Assembly: GCA_017622135.1 (NCBI GenBank)
Contig: JAGARR010000015.1
Span: 1 to 64,000, forward strand
DNA length: 64,000 bases
Direction of reading: 5' to 3'
Source: Spirochaetaceae bacterium
Lineage (GTDB): Bacteria; Spirochaetota; Spirochaetia; Treponematales; Treponemataceae
Under the pieces are notes generated by a model, which was given only the letters and a program-made list of their open reading frames with translations, had not been told where the DNA came from and ran no database searches. How positions within the stretch are numbered: the first letter of the stretch is position 1; each line of letters opens with the position of its first letter. Position numbers and translations under genes: made by a program. Below, one piece after another: positions 40,383 through 51,293 of this stretch.

Positions 40383-42077
40383 TTATTTTTTGATGAGCTC
40401 CTTGAACATGGCATGACGCTTTTCGTCCTGCATCAACAGGTTCATCTTGAACTGGCCGTCACGTGCTCCACGCTCGATGCTGCGGGCCTTGAAGGTCTCG
40501 AAGGATTCGGGCTGCAGCAGGAAGGTTGCCGGGTCCTTTACCCGGAAGGAGTCCCGCTTTGCCTCGTACTCGCAGTTGAGAGCCTTTAGCTTCTGGTCCA
40601 CTACTTGGGAGAATTCCTCGGCCTTGGCCTGTCCGATTGACTGGTCGGCAAACTCGTAGTACCAGCGGTAGTTGGAGTTCTCCAGGTCGGCAAAGCCCAC
40701 AAAGAAGCGGGTGGTCATGCCGGTCTCCTTTTCCGCCTGGTGCACAGCCTCGATGAACTGCCGCTCGTGGAGCTTCTCGCCGGTGAGGGAGATGATGCCG
40801 TTCACCTTTTGGATGAACTGGATGGTGGGGATGGTTCCGTAGCGTCCGGTGACCTCCACCAGGTCGTTCATGTTGTAGCGGTAGAGTCCGGCGAAGGTGG
40901 TGACGTAGATGCAATATCGTTTTCCAACCTCCAGCTGCTCAAGCTGCAAGAATTCCGGCTTGGGATTGTCCAGGTCTTCTGCACGGATGAACTCAAAGTA
41001 GTGCATGTGGGGGAACAAGACAGTGTCGTCGGCCCCGTTCATAACCAGACCAGCACGACATTCGGAGGCAAAGTACCCGAATTCCTGATGGAGCATGGTG
41101 GCGGGGAAGGAATCCTTGAATTTTTCCATGTAGACCTTTGTGTTGCCGCACTTCCAGGTTGTCAGCACTTGGATGTTGGGCCAGTAGTGCTTTGGAAGAA
41201 CAGTACCATATTTTTCCTTCAAGGCCCGTAGCTCCGCCGCCCGTTGTGGATTAGGCTTGAATTTAGCGGCAATCACCGCTCTGATTTCAGGCTCAATCTT
41301 TAGGTTTTCACTGAGAGTGCCCTGCTCAATATCCTTTACGTACTCATCAAAGAACTCGTTTACATTGTTCTGCATCTCCACGATGGTAGAAGGATTTGCC
41401 GTAACCAAGAGATGCACGTCCTGCTCGATTCCTGTCCGCATGATGGTGTAGTAGCGGGCCTTGTAGTCGCTGATGGCATAGACCTCGTTGTTTTCGGCAT
41501 ACAGTCCCTTGATGAATTCGGGGCAGTCCCGGCGGGTGACACCTGATACGGAGCCATAGACCGTTCCGTCAGGGGCGGCTCCCTCGATGGCCTTTCCCAC
41601 GATGGAGGTGCAGACGTTCTCAAAGACCTTTGGCCGGTGCATCTGGAAGGAATGGAGCCAAAGCTTTGTCATTTTACTATAAACGTTGTCGTAATATTCA
41701 TTTGTGATGGGAATCCATTTGGGTTCCTTGGTGGTGCCACTGGTGGTGGCGTACATCATGGGCTTGCCAGGGAAGAGGAGGTTCTCCTCGCCGTTCTTGT
41801 GCCGCTCGATGAAGGGGCGCAGATCCTCGTAGTCGGTGGGCTTCACATTTTCCTGCCAGCGTTTGTACAGCTCCTGCCGATTGGGGGCTGCAAGAATCTC
41901 GGCAAAATTATGTGCCTTTCCCCACTCGGAGTCCTTTGCGTATATCAGTATGCGTCGGAGGGTATCCTCCTGGAAGGAGCCTGCATCTTTAGCGGCAGCG
42001 TCCAGCTTCTTCTTTTGGATTTTCCCCACCAATCCAAGGGCGAATTTAATTTTCCATGAGCCTTTTAGCTTTGCCAT
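40383..42077 (-). CDS. GH3-family acyl-adenylating protein, copy 2
   Basis: 564 residues, colinear with copy 1 at 21847 along its whole length, sharing YATTSGTTKEPKWIPIT, YRYNMNDLVEVTGRYG and ISLTGEKLHERQF. All AMP-site motifs are kept, so both copies should be active; divergence is spread evenly, which argues for an old duplication with separate roles. GGAGG precedes the ATG; the upstream region lacks the 12-bp inverted repeat of copy 1. Confidence 0.85.
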   Translation of the reverse strand: MAKLKGSWKIKFALGLVGKIQKKKLDAAAKDAGSFQEDTLRRILIYAKDSEWGKAHNFAEILAAPNRQELYKRWQENVKPTDYEDLRPFIERHKNGEENLLFPGKPMMYATTSGTTKEPKWIPITNEYYDNVYSKMTKLWLHSFQMHRPKVFENVCTSIVGKAIEGAAPDGTVYGSVSGVTRRDCPEFIKGLYAENNEVYAISDYKARYYTIMRTGIEQDVHLLVTANPSTIVEMQNNVNEFFDEYVKDIEQGTLSENLKIEPEIRAVIAAKFKPNPQRAAELRALKEKYGTVLPKHYWPNIQVLTTWKCGNTKVYMEKFKDSFPATMLHQEFGYFASECRAGLVMNGADDTVLFPHMHYFEFIRAEDLDNPKPEFLQLEQLEVGKRYCIYVTTFAGLYRYNMNDLVEVTGRYGTIPTIQFIQKVNGIISLTGEKLHERQFIEAVHQAEKETGMTTRFFVGFADLENSNYRWYYEFADQSIGQAKAEEFSQVVDQKLKALNCEYEAKRDSFRVKDPATFLLQPESFETFKARSIERGARDGQFKMNLLMQDEKRHAMFKELIKK

Positions 42078-42228
42078 GTTTCCTCCATAATTATTTGATA
42101 TCGAATGATTTTATTGAAGATTTAAGTAATTGGCAAGTTTTTTTCACTCAGAATGAAAAAAATGTGGTATACTTGAAGTGATAGGCTTTTGGGAGAGAGC
42201 TAGTCAAGGGAGGCGTACTGTCCTGCCG

Positions 42229-42257
42229 TTGACAGAAAACTTCCAAAGGTCTATAAT
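42229..42257 (+). promoter_or_regulatory. gapA promoter, full consensus
   Basis: TTGACA, 17 bp, TATAAT: exact sigma-70 consensus, about 35 bases before the gene. Confidence 0.93.
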
Positions 42258-42264
42258 TCAATAA

Positions 42265-43290
<1,026 letters not shown>

Positions 43291-43318
43291 GTTGACGCTT
43301 CATTACGTCTGACAAAAG

Positions 43319-43348
43319 GCCCCAGGATTCCCTGGGGTCTTTTTTTTC
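43319..43348 (+). terminator. gapA terminator
   Basis: CCCCAGG pairs with CCTGGGG around 4 bases, then TCTTTTTTTT. Confidence 0.88.
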
Positions 43349-43368
43349 CAAAGTTCCTTGTTCAATGC

Positions 43369-43374
43369 TATACT
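43369..43374 (+). promoter_or_regulatory. extended -10 of a probable leaderless FGGY gene
   Basis: TGC-TATACT ends 6 bases before ATG 43381. No convincing -35 box, as is common for extended -10 promoters. Confidence 0.55.
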
Positions 43375-43380
43375 GGAAGC

Positions 43381-44985
43381 ATGACACGGGAAGAGATGTA
43401 TGCTGCCCTCATGGCGGGGCAGGTGGTTTTGGGAATTGAGCTGGGCTCCACCAGGATAAAGTCGGTGCTGCTGGCCCAGGCTTCGGGAGAGGTGATTGCC
43501 ACTGGTGGCTTTGACTGGGAGAATCATTTGGAGGATGGCATCTGGACCTACCATCTGGACCAGGTGCAGCTTGGTGTGCAGGAAAGCTTTAGGAGGCTGG
43601 CCCATGAGGTGCAGCTCCACTATAGAATCCAGCTGCGGCGGCTGGCGGCCATTGGAATCAGTGGCATGATGCATGGCTATCTTGCCTTTGACAGGGAGGG
43701 GGAGCTGCTGGCACCATTCCGAACTTGGCGTAATACCTGTACCCAAGAGGCGGCTTCCATTCTAAGTGAGAAGTTTCAATTCAACATTCCTCAGCGCTGG
43801 AGTGTAGCCCACTTGTATCAGTTGATGCTGGATGGAGCTCCCCACTTGAAGGAGCTTGATTATCTCACCACGCTGGCAGGATATGTCCACTGGCAGCTGA
43901 CTGACCAGCGGGTTCTGGGAGTTGGCGACGCTTCGGGAATGTTTCCGGTCACGGCGGAGGGGAGGGGCTACCAGCCGCACATGGTGGAGCAATTCAACGG
44001 TCTTGTACAGGAGGCGGGCTTGGATTGGCGGCTTGAGGAGGTGCTGCCCCAGGTGCTTCGGGCTGGAGAGGCTGGAGGGCAGCTTACGAGGGCTGGTGCC
44101 CGGTGGCTTGATCCCAGTGGCACGCTGGAAGCTGGTATTCCCCTGTGTCCGCCGGAAGGTGATGCAGACACTGGTATGGTGGCCACCAATGCGGTGGCGG
44201 CAGGAAAGGGCAACGTCAGTGCTGGTACCTCCATCTTTGCCATGATTGTGCTGGAGGAGCAGCTGAAAACAGCCTATCCAGAAATTGATGTGGTTTCCAC
44301 TCCGGAAGGAAAGCCTGTTGCCATGGTTCACTGCAACAATTGCACCGGGGACATTGACGGCTGGGTGCACCTGCTGCAGGAGTTTTCCCAAGGGCTGGGA
44401 CTGGAGCTTCCCCGCTCAACGATTTACGACAGCTTCTATCAGCACGCACTGTCTGGCGAGACCGATTGCGGCGGCCTTTTGAGCTACAACTTCCTGTCTG
44501 GGGAGCATCTGGTGAGTCTTGACCAAGGAAGACCTCTGTTCATGCGGCTGCCGGACAGCAGGTTCACCCTGGGAAATTTCGCCAGGAGCCTTTTGTACAG
44601 CTCCATGGCAACCTTGAAGCTGGGGCTCGATGTGTTGGTGCAGCGGGAAGGTGTGGAGCTGCGGGAATTGGTGGGTCACGGCGGCTTGTTCAAGACCTCG
44701 GGACCTTCCCAGCGGATGATGGCCGCCTTGGGCTTTCCTGTTTCCGTGCTGGAGACGGCGGGAGAGGGTGGTGCCTGGGGAATAGCCGTTTTGGCGGACT
44801 ATATGATGGAAAAGCAAGGGGTTTCTAGCTTGGATGAATTCCTGCAGAAAAAATACTTCTCCAGAATGGCCCTGTCCACAGTGGAACCTCTGGCTGAGGA
44901 TGTTGCGGGATTTGCCACGTACATGGAGCGATACACTGCCTGCCTGCCGGTGGAGAAGGCTGCCGGCAACTGCTTTGTGGACTAG
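43381..44985 (+). CDS. FGGY-family carbohydrate kinase
   Basis: 534 residues with the ATP-site start LGIELGSTRIKSVLL, GISGMMHGYLAFD and the second-domain GHGGLFKTSGPSQRMMAALG, typical for xylulokinase/ribulokinase-like enzymes. The catalytic Asp usually found after GISGQMHG is shifted in this lineage, so the sugar cannot be named. No sugar transporter or isomerase is adjacent. Confidence 0.85.
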   Translation: MTREEMYAALMAGQVVLGIELGSTRIKSVLLAQASGEVIATGGFDWENHLEDGIWTYHLDQVQLGVQESFRRLAHEVQLHYRIQLRRLAAIGISGMMHGYLAFDREGELLAPFRTWRNTCTQEAASILSEKFQFNIPQRWSVAHLYQLMLDGAPHLKELDYLTTLAGYVHWQLTDQRVLGVGDASGMFPVTAEGRGYQPHMVEQFNGLVQEAGLDWRLEEVLPQVLRAGEAGGQLTRAGARWLDPSGTLEAGIPLCPPEGDADTGMVATNAVAAGKGNVSAGTSIFAMIVLEEQLKTAYPEIDVVSTPEGKPVAMVHCNNCTGDIDGWVHLLQEFSQGLGLELPRSTIYDSFYQHALSGETDCGGLLSYNFLSGEHLVSLDQGRPLFMRLPDSRFTLGNFARSLLYSSMATLKLGLDVLVQREGVELRELVGHGGLFKTSGPSQRMMAALGFPVSVLETAGEGGAWGIAVLADYMMEKQGVSSLDEFLQKKYFSRMALSTVEPLAEDVAGFATYMERYTACLPVEKAAGNCFVD

Positions 44986-47420
44986 TTCTCCTGCACTATG
45001 AAGTAGACGGCCTGCTGACTCCATGCTACGGGAGACTGGGCAATGGCCATCAGCAGCTTGGTTGCCTGCTCCAGCTCCTGGGGAGAGAGCCGCTGCGCCA
45101 AGTGATGACCATAGGCTGAATGTTCGGGATGCAGCCAGCGCATGATTTCTGCGGGGCTGAGGCTCCGCTGCTGGGTAATCTGGTGGGACTGGTAGGCAAC
45201 GGCAAAATTGGCGGCAAGCTGGTGAGCCACCGTCTCCTGGTTCCAGCCGAACAGGGGATTGCTTTTATCTTGGAAGAAGGAATTTTCTGCTGCCGCCAGC
45301 TTTTGAACCAGCTGCAGGTCAGATTCCCTGTCCTTTGACGCGGTTCTCCTGGCTCCAAGATGATTTTCCAGCAGGGCGGAGAGGCGCTGGCCCTGAGAGG
45401 GTATCTTTTGGTGCAGGATGAGCCTCCAGCCGGGGGCCAGCTGGTTCTGGGCGGCGGCCTGCTGGATACTGCGGCAAAAGTTGGCGATGCTTTCTGTGGT
45501 GGTGAGGAGGTCCCGAAAATAGAGCCTGTCAAAGGGAACCGCTGCCCAGGGGGAAGGGACTTGAGCGTCGTCCTTCTTTTCGGTAGTGGGAATGACAAAG
45601 GAGCCAATTGGTGGCCGTTGGTCATTTTCTATAAGTGTCAGTTGGGGACGAATAATTTCTTCCAAAGTGTGGCTATACTGCTGCAGAATCTCCATGCCAG
45701 CGGCACTGGAGCAAACCCCCGCCACCAAGCCTTCTGGACTTTTCCGCAGGCATTCCCAAATCAAAAGACCGTCGTCCACATTCCAGATGAAGTGGCGGCT
45801 GTGGCGGACGGGGGCGGCCAGCTGGATGATTGTTTTTCGTATGTCCTGCAAAATCTGCGCCTTGTTGCTCATCACCCGCCGCCGCCATTCAGCCTCCGCC
45901 CGTGAAAGCGCCTGGTTGTGGGCCTTGTTCTCCGGGCTGTAGGTGAGGTTGCCCCCTGACTTAGCCGGCTCAACCTTAAAATGCTCCGTCTGCCACCACA
46001 GGTTCTCGATGTTTTCCCCTTGGCCTTTGCCATCCGCCCCGGCTCCCGCTCCCTCCAGCAGGGATTCTTCCTCCAGCAATGCGGCAATCTGTGCCTCCCG
46101 CCGGGCCAGCACCTCCTGCCGGATGGAATTCTCATAGCCTTGGGTGCTGGGATTATAGAAGACACGACCGTTCAGGGCATCGGGCAGATACTGCTGGGCT
46201 ACCCAATGGTCGGTGTAGGCGTGGGGATAGAGGTAGCCTGCCCCGTGGCCAAGGCCCTTGGCATCCCGGTTGCCATCCTTGAGGTGGTTGGGTACCTCGG
46301 CATCCTCCCGCTCCACGGCGGCCAGGGCATCGAAGAAGGCAAGGGAGCTGTTGGACTTGGGGGCGGTGGCAAGGTAGAGGGCGGCATGGGCCAGGTGGTA
46401 GCGTCCCTCCGGCAGACCAACCCGGTCAAAGGCGGCGGCACAGGACTCCACCACGGAGATGGCCATGGGGTCTGCAAGTCCTGTGTCCTCGCAGGCGGAA
46501 ATCAGCATACGACGGAAGATAAAGCCCGGATCCTCTCCAGCCGCCACCATCCGTGCCAGCCAGTACAGGGCCGCATCTGGGTCCCGCCCCCGCAGGCTTT
46601 TGATAAAGGCGCTGATGACATCGTAGTGGTAGTCACCGTCCCGGTCGTAGAGCACCACCTTCTTCTGGATGCTTTCCTCCGCCGTCTCCCTGCTGATGAA
46701 GATTTTGCTCCCGTAGGCGGGGCGGGGCGGATTTCCCTCCGGCTCCCAGTGCTCCGGGGTGGTTTCCACCGCCAGCTCCAGTGCGTTCAAAAGGCTTCGG
46801 GCATCGCCGTTGGCCGTGTCCACCAGATGCTCCAGCGCCCCCTCCTCAAATTCCACCTGCCAGCGGCCGTAGCCTCGCTCCTTGTCCTGGAGGGCGGCGG
46901 TGGCTGCCTGAATCAAGTGGCGGCGCTCCAGCGGCAGCAGCTGGAAGACACGACTCCTGCTCACCAGGGCCTTGTTCACCTCAAAGAAGGGATTTTCCGT
47001 GGTGGCCCCCACCAGAATGATGGTTCCGTTTTCCACCCAGGGCAGCAGGGCATCCTGCTGGGAACGGTTCCAGCGGTGCACCTCGTCCACAAAGAGGATG
47101 GTGCGGCGGCTGTAGAGCTTGTAGTGCTCCTCTGCCTGGGCGATGGCCTCCCGGACGTTCTGCACCCCGGTGAGGACGGCGTTCAAGGTGATAAAGTTGC
47201 TCTTGGTGTGGTTTGCGATAACCCGTGCCAGGGTGGTCTTGCCGGTGCCGGGCGGGCCGTAGAAGATGACGGAGGTGAGCTGGTCTGCGGCTATGGCACG
47301 GCGCAGCAGCCGCCCCCTGCCCACAATATGCTCCTGCCCGATGTACTCGTCCAGGCTGCGGGGCCGCATACGGGCGGCAAGGGGCTCCTTTGCTGTTTGC
47401 CGGTCTTCAAACAAGTCCAT
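44982..47420 (-). CDS. rarA: RarA (MgsA) ATPase fused to a large C-terminal domain
   Basis: 812 residues, nearly twice a normal RarA. Residues 1-440 are the AAA+ clamp-loader-like RarA: GPPGTGKTTLAR (Walker A), FVDEVHRW (Walker B), GATTENPFFEV (sensor), then the MgsA C-terminal tetramer part (AALYLATAPKSN). From about 510 a second domain begins; FIWNVDDGLLIWECLRKSP looks like a degraded methyltransferase-type Rossmann start. Spirochaetes and cyanobacteria are known to carry such RarA fusions of unknown role. RarA acts at stalled replication forks. Confidence 0.9.
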   Translation of the reverse strand: MDLFEDRQTAKEPLAARMRPRSLDEYIGQEHIVGRGRLLRRAIAADQLTSVIFYGPPGTGKTTLARVIANHTKSNFITLNAVLTGVQNVREAIAQAEEHYKLYSRRTILFVDEVHRWNRSQQDALLPWVENGTIILVGATTENPFFEVNKALVSRSRVFQLLPLERRHLIQAATAALQDKERGYGRWQVEFEEGALEHLVDTANGDARSLLNALELAVETTPEHWEPEGNPPRPAYGSKIFISRETAEESIQKKVVLYDRDGDYHYDVISAFIKSLRGRDPDAALYWLARMVAAGEDPGFIFRRMLISACEDTGLADPMAISVVESCAAAFDRVGLPEGRYHLAHAALYLATAPKSNSSLAFFDALAAVEREDAEVPNHLKDGNRDAKGLGHGAGYLYPHAYTDHWVAQQYLPDALNGRVFYNPSTQGYENSIRQEVLARREAQIAALLEEESLLEGAGAGADGKGQGENIENLWWQTEHFKVEPAKSGGNLTYSPENKAHNQALSRAEAEWRRRVMSNKAQILQDIRKTIIQLAAPVRHSRHFIWNVDDGLLIWECLRKSPEGLVAGVCSSAAGMEILQQYSHTLEEIIRPQLTLIENDQRPPIGSFVIPTTEKKDDAQVPSPWAAVPFDRLYFRDLLTTTESIANFCRSIQQAAAQNQLAPGWRLILHQKIPSQGQRLSALLENHLGARRTASKDRESDLQLVQKLAAAENSFFQDKSNPLFGWNQETVAHQLAANFAVAYQSHQITQQRSLSPAEIMRWLHPEHSAYGHHLAQRLSPQELEQATKLLMAIAQSPVAWSQQAVYFIVQEN

Positions 47421-47450
47421 GGCCGCTGGATTGGGTCTTGGTGAACCAGC

Positions 47451-48320
47451 CTATTCCCGGTTCCAGGTGTCCCGGCGGCTGTAGTAGTAGCCCCATAGTC
47501 CGTTGATCTTTGCATAGGCAGAACCTTCTTCGATGGTGCTGGTGTAGAGGGCTGCATCACTAGTGTTCGTTCCGGTGGCAAGGACAGCGAAGGCCTTGTA
47601 AGCCTTGATGGTGGCACCCCAGTTGCCGGGCGGATCTTGTGACTTGCCTGAGAGCTTTCCTGCTTCATCCAACGGAAGTCTTTTCAGCCCCTTGCTGGTT
47701 CCAGCATAGATAGCATTGTCCACTTGGGAATGGGTGAGAGACCAGACGGTTCCCAAATCTGGGACTGAACCAAGGTTATTAGAACCAGTGACAGCACCAC
47801 CCTTTGCTGTGTAGGTTCCCTTGTCGGTTTTCAGCAGTACGTCAGAGATGATGTCGCTGGCAGCGGTTGGTGTTGTACTGCTAGCAAGCTTATAAAAGGA
47901 GCCTGATGTAGCCTTCACGTATGCGGTGGGAGCACTGGCTCCATCCCAGAAAATTGTCTGTATCGTTCCCATGGAGGTGGTGTCCACCTGTGTCCATGCG
48001 TCTGCATTGGTGGAGGTGTACAAGACGTTATCTTCATTTAATACATAGAGATTGGTGGAATCTGCCGCCAGTTTGATGATGGTTCCGCTCGGGCTACCGA
48101 TTTTGCTCCAGCCACGGACATCGTTCTCATTTTTTGTATACAGGTTGCCGTCGCTGGCATAGAGTTTGCTGTTAAATTTAACCACGGAATTTACTACGCC
48201 GGTGATGATGGCATCCTCCAGCTTCGTCTCTTCGTTGATTTGCTCAAAGATGGTCAGCTCATTTTTACAGGCAAAGGCAAAAAGAACCAACAACAACGGA
48301 AAAATGTATTTAATCTTCAT
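47451..48320 (-). CDS. lipoprotein with propeller-like repeats
   Basis: 289 residues, lipobox FAFAC with Cys18. The body has repeated blade-like units (KLYASDGNLYTK, NLYVLNEDNVLYTS, NAIYAGTSKGLKRL) as in beta-propellers. It is the second gene after an outer-membrane barrel gene, 16 bases apart, so the two may act together at the outer membrane. AGGAG precedes the ATG. Confidence 0.75.
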   Translation of the reverse strand: MKIKYIFPLLLVLFAFACKNELTIFEQINEETKLEDAIITGVVNSVVKFNSKLYASDGNLYTKNENDVRGWSKIGSPSGTIIKLAADSTNLYVLNEDNVLYTSTNADAWTQVDTTSMGTIQTIFWDGASAPTAYVKATSGSFYKLASSTTPTAASDIISDVLLKTDKGTYTAKGGAVTGSNNLGSVPDLGTVWSLTHSQVDNAIYAGTSKGLKRLPLDEAGKLSGKSQDPPGNWGATIKAYKAFAVLATGTNTSDAALYTSTIEEGSAYAKINGLWGYYYSRRDTWNRE

Positions 48321-48336
48321 TTTTTATTTGCTCCTG

Positions 48337-49083
48337 TTAGAAGTGGTATCGGGCTGTAATTCCAGCATCCATAATTACGCCAAAATAGGACGAGTCCTTT
48401 GTCCACTGGGGCAGCAGGTTCCAGCCCACATTGGCTCCAAAGGACCAGTTGGGAGAGTGGCGGTAGAAAACACCTGCCTCAGGCTTGATGATGAGGCCGA
48501 AATAGGTGTCACCCAGATAGTTCTGGAAAGCTCCACCGATTCCCAGTGTGAGGGGAATCTCAAACTTGCCCACCGTAAATTGATACATCACCTTTGCCAT
48601 CAAGGGAATACAGGTGAAGATGTTCTTTCCAAGGGTTGTCATGTAGGCAAAGCTGGCGTCGCCACCTATAGCAAGGTTGCTGTTGAGGAACCGCATGTAT
48701 CCCAGTGTTCCCGATCCGCCAACCTTCAGCTGCTTTGTGGCAGGTCTCAGGGGAATGTCCACCATGAGGCCAATCTTTATGAACTGATCCCCCTTCTGGT
48801 TCATCTTGTAGACGAATTCCTCGTCCTCCACGTACTGGTCATCCTGTGCGGTGGTGCTGTCATCGGAGGGATTGTCCCCTTCCAGAGCTTCGGAATCGTC
48901 AGGCTCCGCAGTGGCCTCGTCTGCGGGGGGGACGGGAGCATCTGCAACATCTGTTTGGGCTTCCTCTGGTGATTCTTGGACACCAATGTTGTCTTCAACT
49001 GGTGCTTCAGTGGGTGCCGCTTGGGCGACCAAAAGGCTGCTGCCTATGCACAGGAGACAAAGCAGGATGGAAAGACGTTTCAT
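48337..49083 (-). CDS. predicted outer-membrane beta-barrel protein
   Basis: 248 residues: signal peptide (cleavage near VAQA), an acidic low-complexity stretch (22-85, many Asp/Glu/Pro/Ala) and a C-terminal part of alternating amphipathic strands ending in ITARYHF, the aromatic end typical of outer-membrane barrels. About 8 strands are suggested, like small treponeme OMPs. AGAGAGG precedes the ATG. Confidence 0.7.
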   Translation of the reverse strand: MKRLSILLCLLCIGSSLLVAQAAPTEAPVEDNIGVQESPEEAQTDVADAPVPPADEATAEPDDSEALEGDNPSDDSTTAQDDQYVEDEEFVYKMNQKGDQFIKIGLMVDIPLRPATKQLKVGGSGTLGYMRFLNSNLAIGGDASFAYMTTLGKNIFTCIPLMAKVMYQFTVGKFEIPLTLGIGGAFQNYLGDTYFGLIIKPEAGVFYRHSPNWSFGANVGWNLLPQWTKDSSYFGVIMDAGITARYHF

Positions 49084-49275
49084 AAAACCTCTCTGGTAGC
49101 AAAAAAAGTGATAATCCGATATAGTCTAACTATACTGTATTTTGGTGTTTAAGGGAAGTATTCCTAAAAACACCTCTATTTTAAAGGTGCTGATGGCGAA
49201 ACGTGTGTCGGCACCATACGTTGAAAACAATGGGAAGGGGCCTTCCGTTACAGTCTTCCCGAAAGAGGATTCATC

Positions 49276-50160
49276 ATGAGTGCAGAGATTATCGACGGAT
49301 TTTCCATCGCCCAGCAGGTTCGCCATAAGGCAGCGGAAGAGGCAGCGGAGTTGGGGCGTCAGGGAATCGCTCCCTGTCTGGCAGTGGTTTTGGTGGGGGA
49401 AAATCCTGCCAGCGTGTCCTACGTTACCGCCAAGGAACGGGCCCTGGAGGAGGCAGGAATGCTGGGCAAGGACATTCGCCTCCCTGGGGACACGACTGAA
49501 TTTGACCTGCTGGGGTTGATTGAGGAGCTGAATCAAGACGACAGCGTCCACGGCATTCTGGTGCAGCTGCCCTTGCCCAGCCATATTGACGAGGACAAGG
49601 TGATTATGGCCATCAGGCCGGAAAAGGATGTGGACGGCTTTCATCCAGTTAACGTGGGTAACATGATGATTGGACGCAAATCCTATCTGCCCTGTACACC
49701 CCATGGAGTGCTGGTGCTGCTGCAGACCATGGGCATTCCCACTGCTGGCAAGCACGCCGTCATTGTGGGCCGCTCCAATATTGTGGGAAAGCCCCTTTCC
49801 GTGCTTTTGACCCGCCGGGAATACAACGCCACTGTTACCGTGTGCCACACCGGCACCAAGGATCTGGCCTCCTTCACCCGGCAGGCGGATATCCTCATTG
49901 CGGCGGCCGGCTCTCCCGGCATGGTGAAGGCACACATGGTGAAGGAGGGCGCCGTGGTGATTGATGTGGGTGTGAACCGCATTCCCGACTCCACCAAGAA
50001 GAGCGGCTTCCGTCTGTGTGGCGACGTTGACTTTGAGGCAGTGAAGGAGGTTGCATCCTACATCACACCAGTGCCTCGTGGGGTGGGTCCCATGACCATC
50101 GCTATGCTGATGATGAACACGGTGGAAGCCGCACGAGCCTCCTTGGGTAGGGGACGGTAA
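49276..50160 (+). CDS. folD: FolD, methylenetetrahydrofolate dehydrogenase/cyclohydrolase
   Basis: 294 residues with [14 protein letters not shown] (catalytic Lys), [25 protein letters not shown] and [10 protein letters not shown] at the NADP site. It interconverts methylene- and formyl-tetrahydrofolate. AAGAGG precedes the ATG. folE2 follows after 6 bases. Confidence 0.97.
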   Translation: MSAEIIDGFSIAQQVRHKAAEEAAELGRQGIAPCLAVVLVGENPASVSYVTAKERALEEAGMLGKDIRLPGDTTEFDLLGLIEELNQDDSVHGILVQLPLPSHIDEDKVIMAIRPEKDVDGFHPVNVGNMMIGRKSYLPCTPHGVLVLLQTMGIPTAGKHAVIVGRSNIVGKPLSVLLTRREYNATVTVCHTGTKDLASFTRQADILIAAAGSPGMVKAHMVKEGAVVIDVGVNRIPDSTKKSGFRLCGDVDFEAVKEVASYITPVPRGVGPMTIAMLMMNTVEAARASLGRGR

Positions 50161-50166
50161 TTTTCC

Positions 50167-50958
50167 ATGATAGATATCCAGAGTGAGGCCGACCACCGGG
50201 ACGTTCCCCTGCAGAAGGTGGGCATCAAGGGATTGGAGTATCCCATCAAGGTGCTGGACAAGGCTAACAAGACCCAGACAACCAGTGCCGTGGTGGATCT
50301 TTTCGTGAACCTGCCCCAGCACTTCAAGGGAACCCACATGAGCCGCTTCATCGAGATTTTCCACAAGTACCACAGCGACCTGTCCATGCGGCAGTTTTTG
50401 GTGCTGCTGGAGGAGATTCGCTGCAGGCTGGAGGCGGAGCGTGCCTTTGGCTCCATCCGCTTTCCCTTCTTTGTGGAAAAATCCGCCCCGGTGTCTGGTC
50501 AGAAGGGCATGATGGCCTACCGCTGCACTTACGAAGGGCAGGTGAGTCTGGGTGGAGAGAGTCATTTCCTGGTATCGATTGAAGTTCCTGTCACCACCTT
50601 GTGTCCCTGCTCCAAGGCCATCAGTCAGTACGGCGCCCACAACCAGCGGGGCACGGTGGTTGTGAAGCTGGAGAGCACAGGCTTTTTCTGGATAGAAGAT
50701 GTGATTGCTCTGGTGGAGGGAGCCGCCTCGTCGGGCCTGTATTCTGTGTTGAAGCGCTCCGACGAGAAGTTCGTGACGGAGACCGCCTACGAGAATCCCC
50801 GCTTTGTGGAGGATGTGGTGCGGGAGGTGTACCTGGCACTGCAGGGCTTCCGCAGTGGGGACTGCAGCTTCCGTTGGTTCAGTGTGGAGGCGGAGAACTA
50901 CGAGAGCATTCACAACCACAACGCCTACGCCTACGCTGAATTTGACGGGAGGCGGTGA
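50167..50958 (+). CDS. folE2: GTP cyclohydrolase FolE2
   Basis: 263 residues of the FolE2/MptA type with the metal Cys in TTLCPCSKAISQYGAHNQRG and the C-terminal ENYESIHNHNAYA. It makes dihydroneopterin triphosphate from GTP for folate or, with QueD (37278), for queuosine. FolE2 does not depend strictly on zinc, useful under metal starvation. Operon with folD. Confidence 0.94.
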   Translation: MIDIQSEADHRDVPLQKVGIKGLEYPIKVLDKANKTQTTSAVVDLFVNLPQHFKGTHMSRFIEIFHKYHSDLSMRQFLVLLEEIRCRLEAERAFGSIRFPFFVEKSAPVSGQKGMMAYRCTYEGQVSLGGESHFLVSIEVPVTTLCPCSKAISQYGAHNQRGTVVVKLESTGFFWIEDVIALVEGAASSGLYSVLKRSDEKFVTETAYENPRFVEDVVREVYLALQGFRSGDCSFRWFSVEAENYESIHNHNAYAYAEFDGRR

Positions 50959-51095
50959 TTGGCAGGACGTGGGATGGAGTCAGGGATGTGCTAGGGCTTG
51001 GGGCTGACTCTCTGCACCAGCTCCTGCTCTTTCGCAATCCTGTTCTGGGCAACCTCGAAATATTTTTCTTATGTCCTGACCAAGGGGAGTGATGA

Positions 51096-51293
51096 ATGAA
51101 AATAAATGAATTAGATGTTGTTTTACTAAAATCTAATGAAGAGGCAACTATTCTCGAAAACTTTGGTGATAAAAATTTCTTAGTAGAAATATATAAAGAC
51201 GATATTTCATCTCTAAGAGACATTACCATTGACGAAATAAAACAAATTGTATGGAGCAAATCGCCTAGCCTCCACCCCATGGAAGCATATTAA
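51096..51293 (+). CDS. DUF4926-like small protein, probable immunity protein, with altered C-terminus
   Basis: 65 residues. INELDVVLLKSNEEATILENF and the ending RDITIDEIKQIV fit DUF4926, small beta-rich proteins next to polymorphic toxins. The last 14 residues are read out of frame through the start of a toxin fragment, so the true end was probably at DEIKQI. The whole stretch 51090-51560 is AT-rich against GC-rich neighbours, pointing to transfer. Confidence 0.7.
   Translation: MKINELDVVLLKSNEEATILENFGDKNFLVEIYKDDISSLRDITIDEIKQIVWSKSPSLHPMEAY

Noticed and set aside
45981-47444. 487-codon plus-strand open frame opposite rarA
   Set aside because: Antisense shadow of the RarA ATPase domain; rich in Gly/Val/Gln with no motif.
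49126-50919. 597-codon minus-strand open frame opposite folD and folE2
   Set aside because: Shadow of two certain genes; His/Gln-rich nonsense composition.
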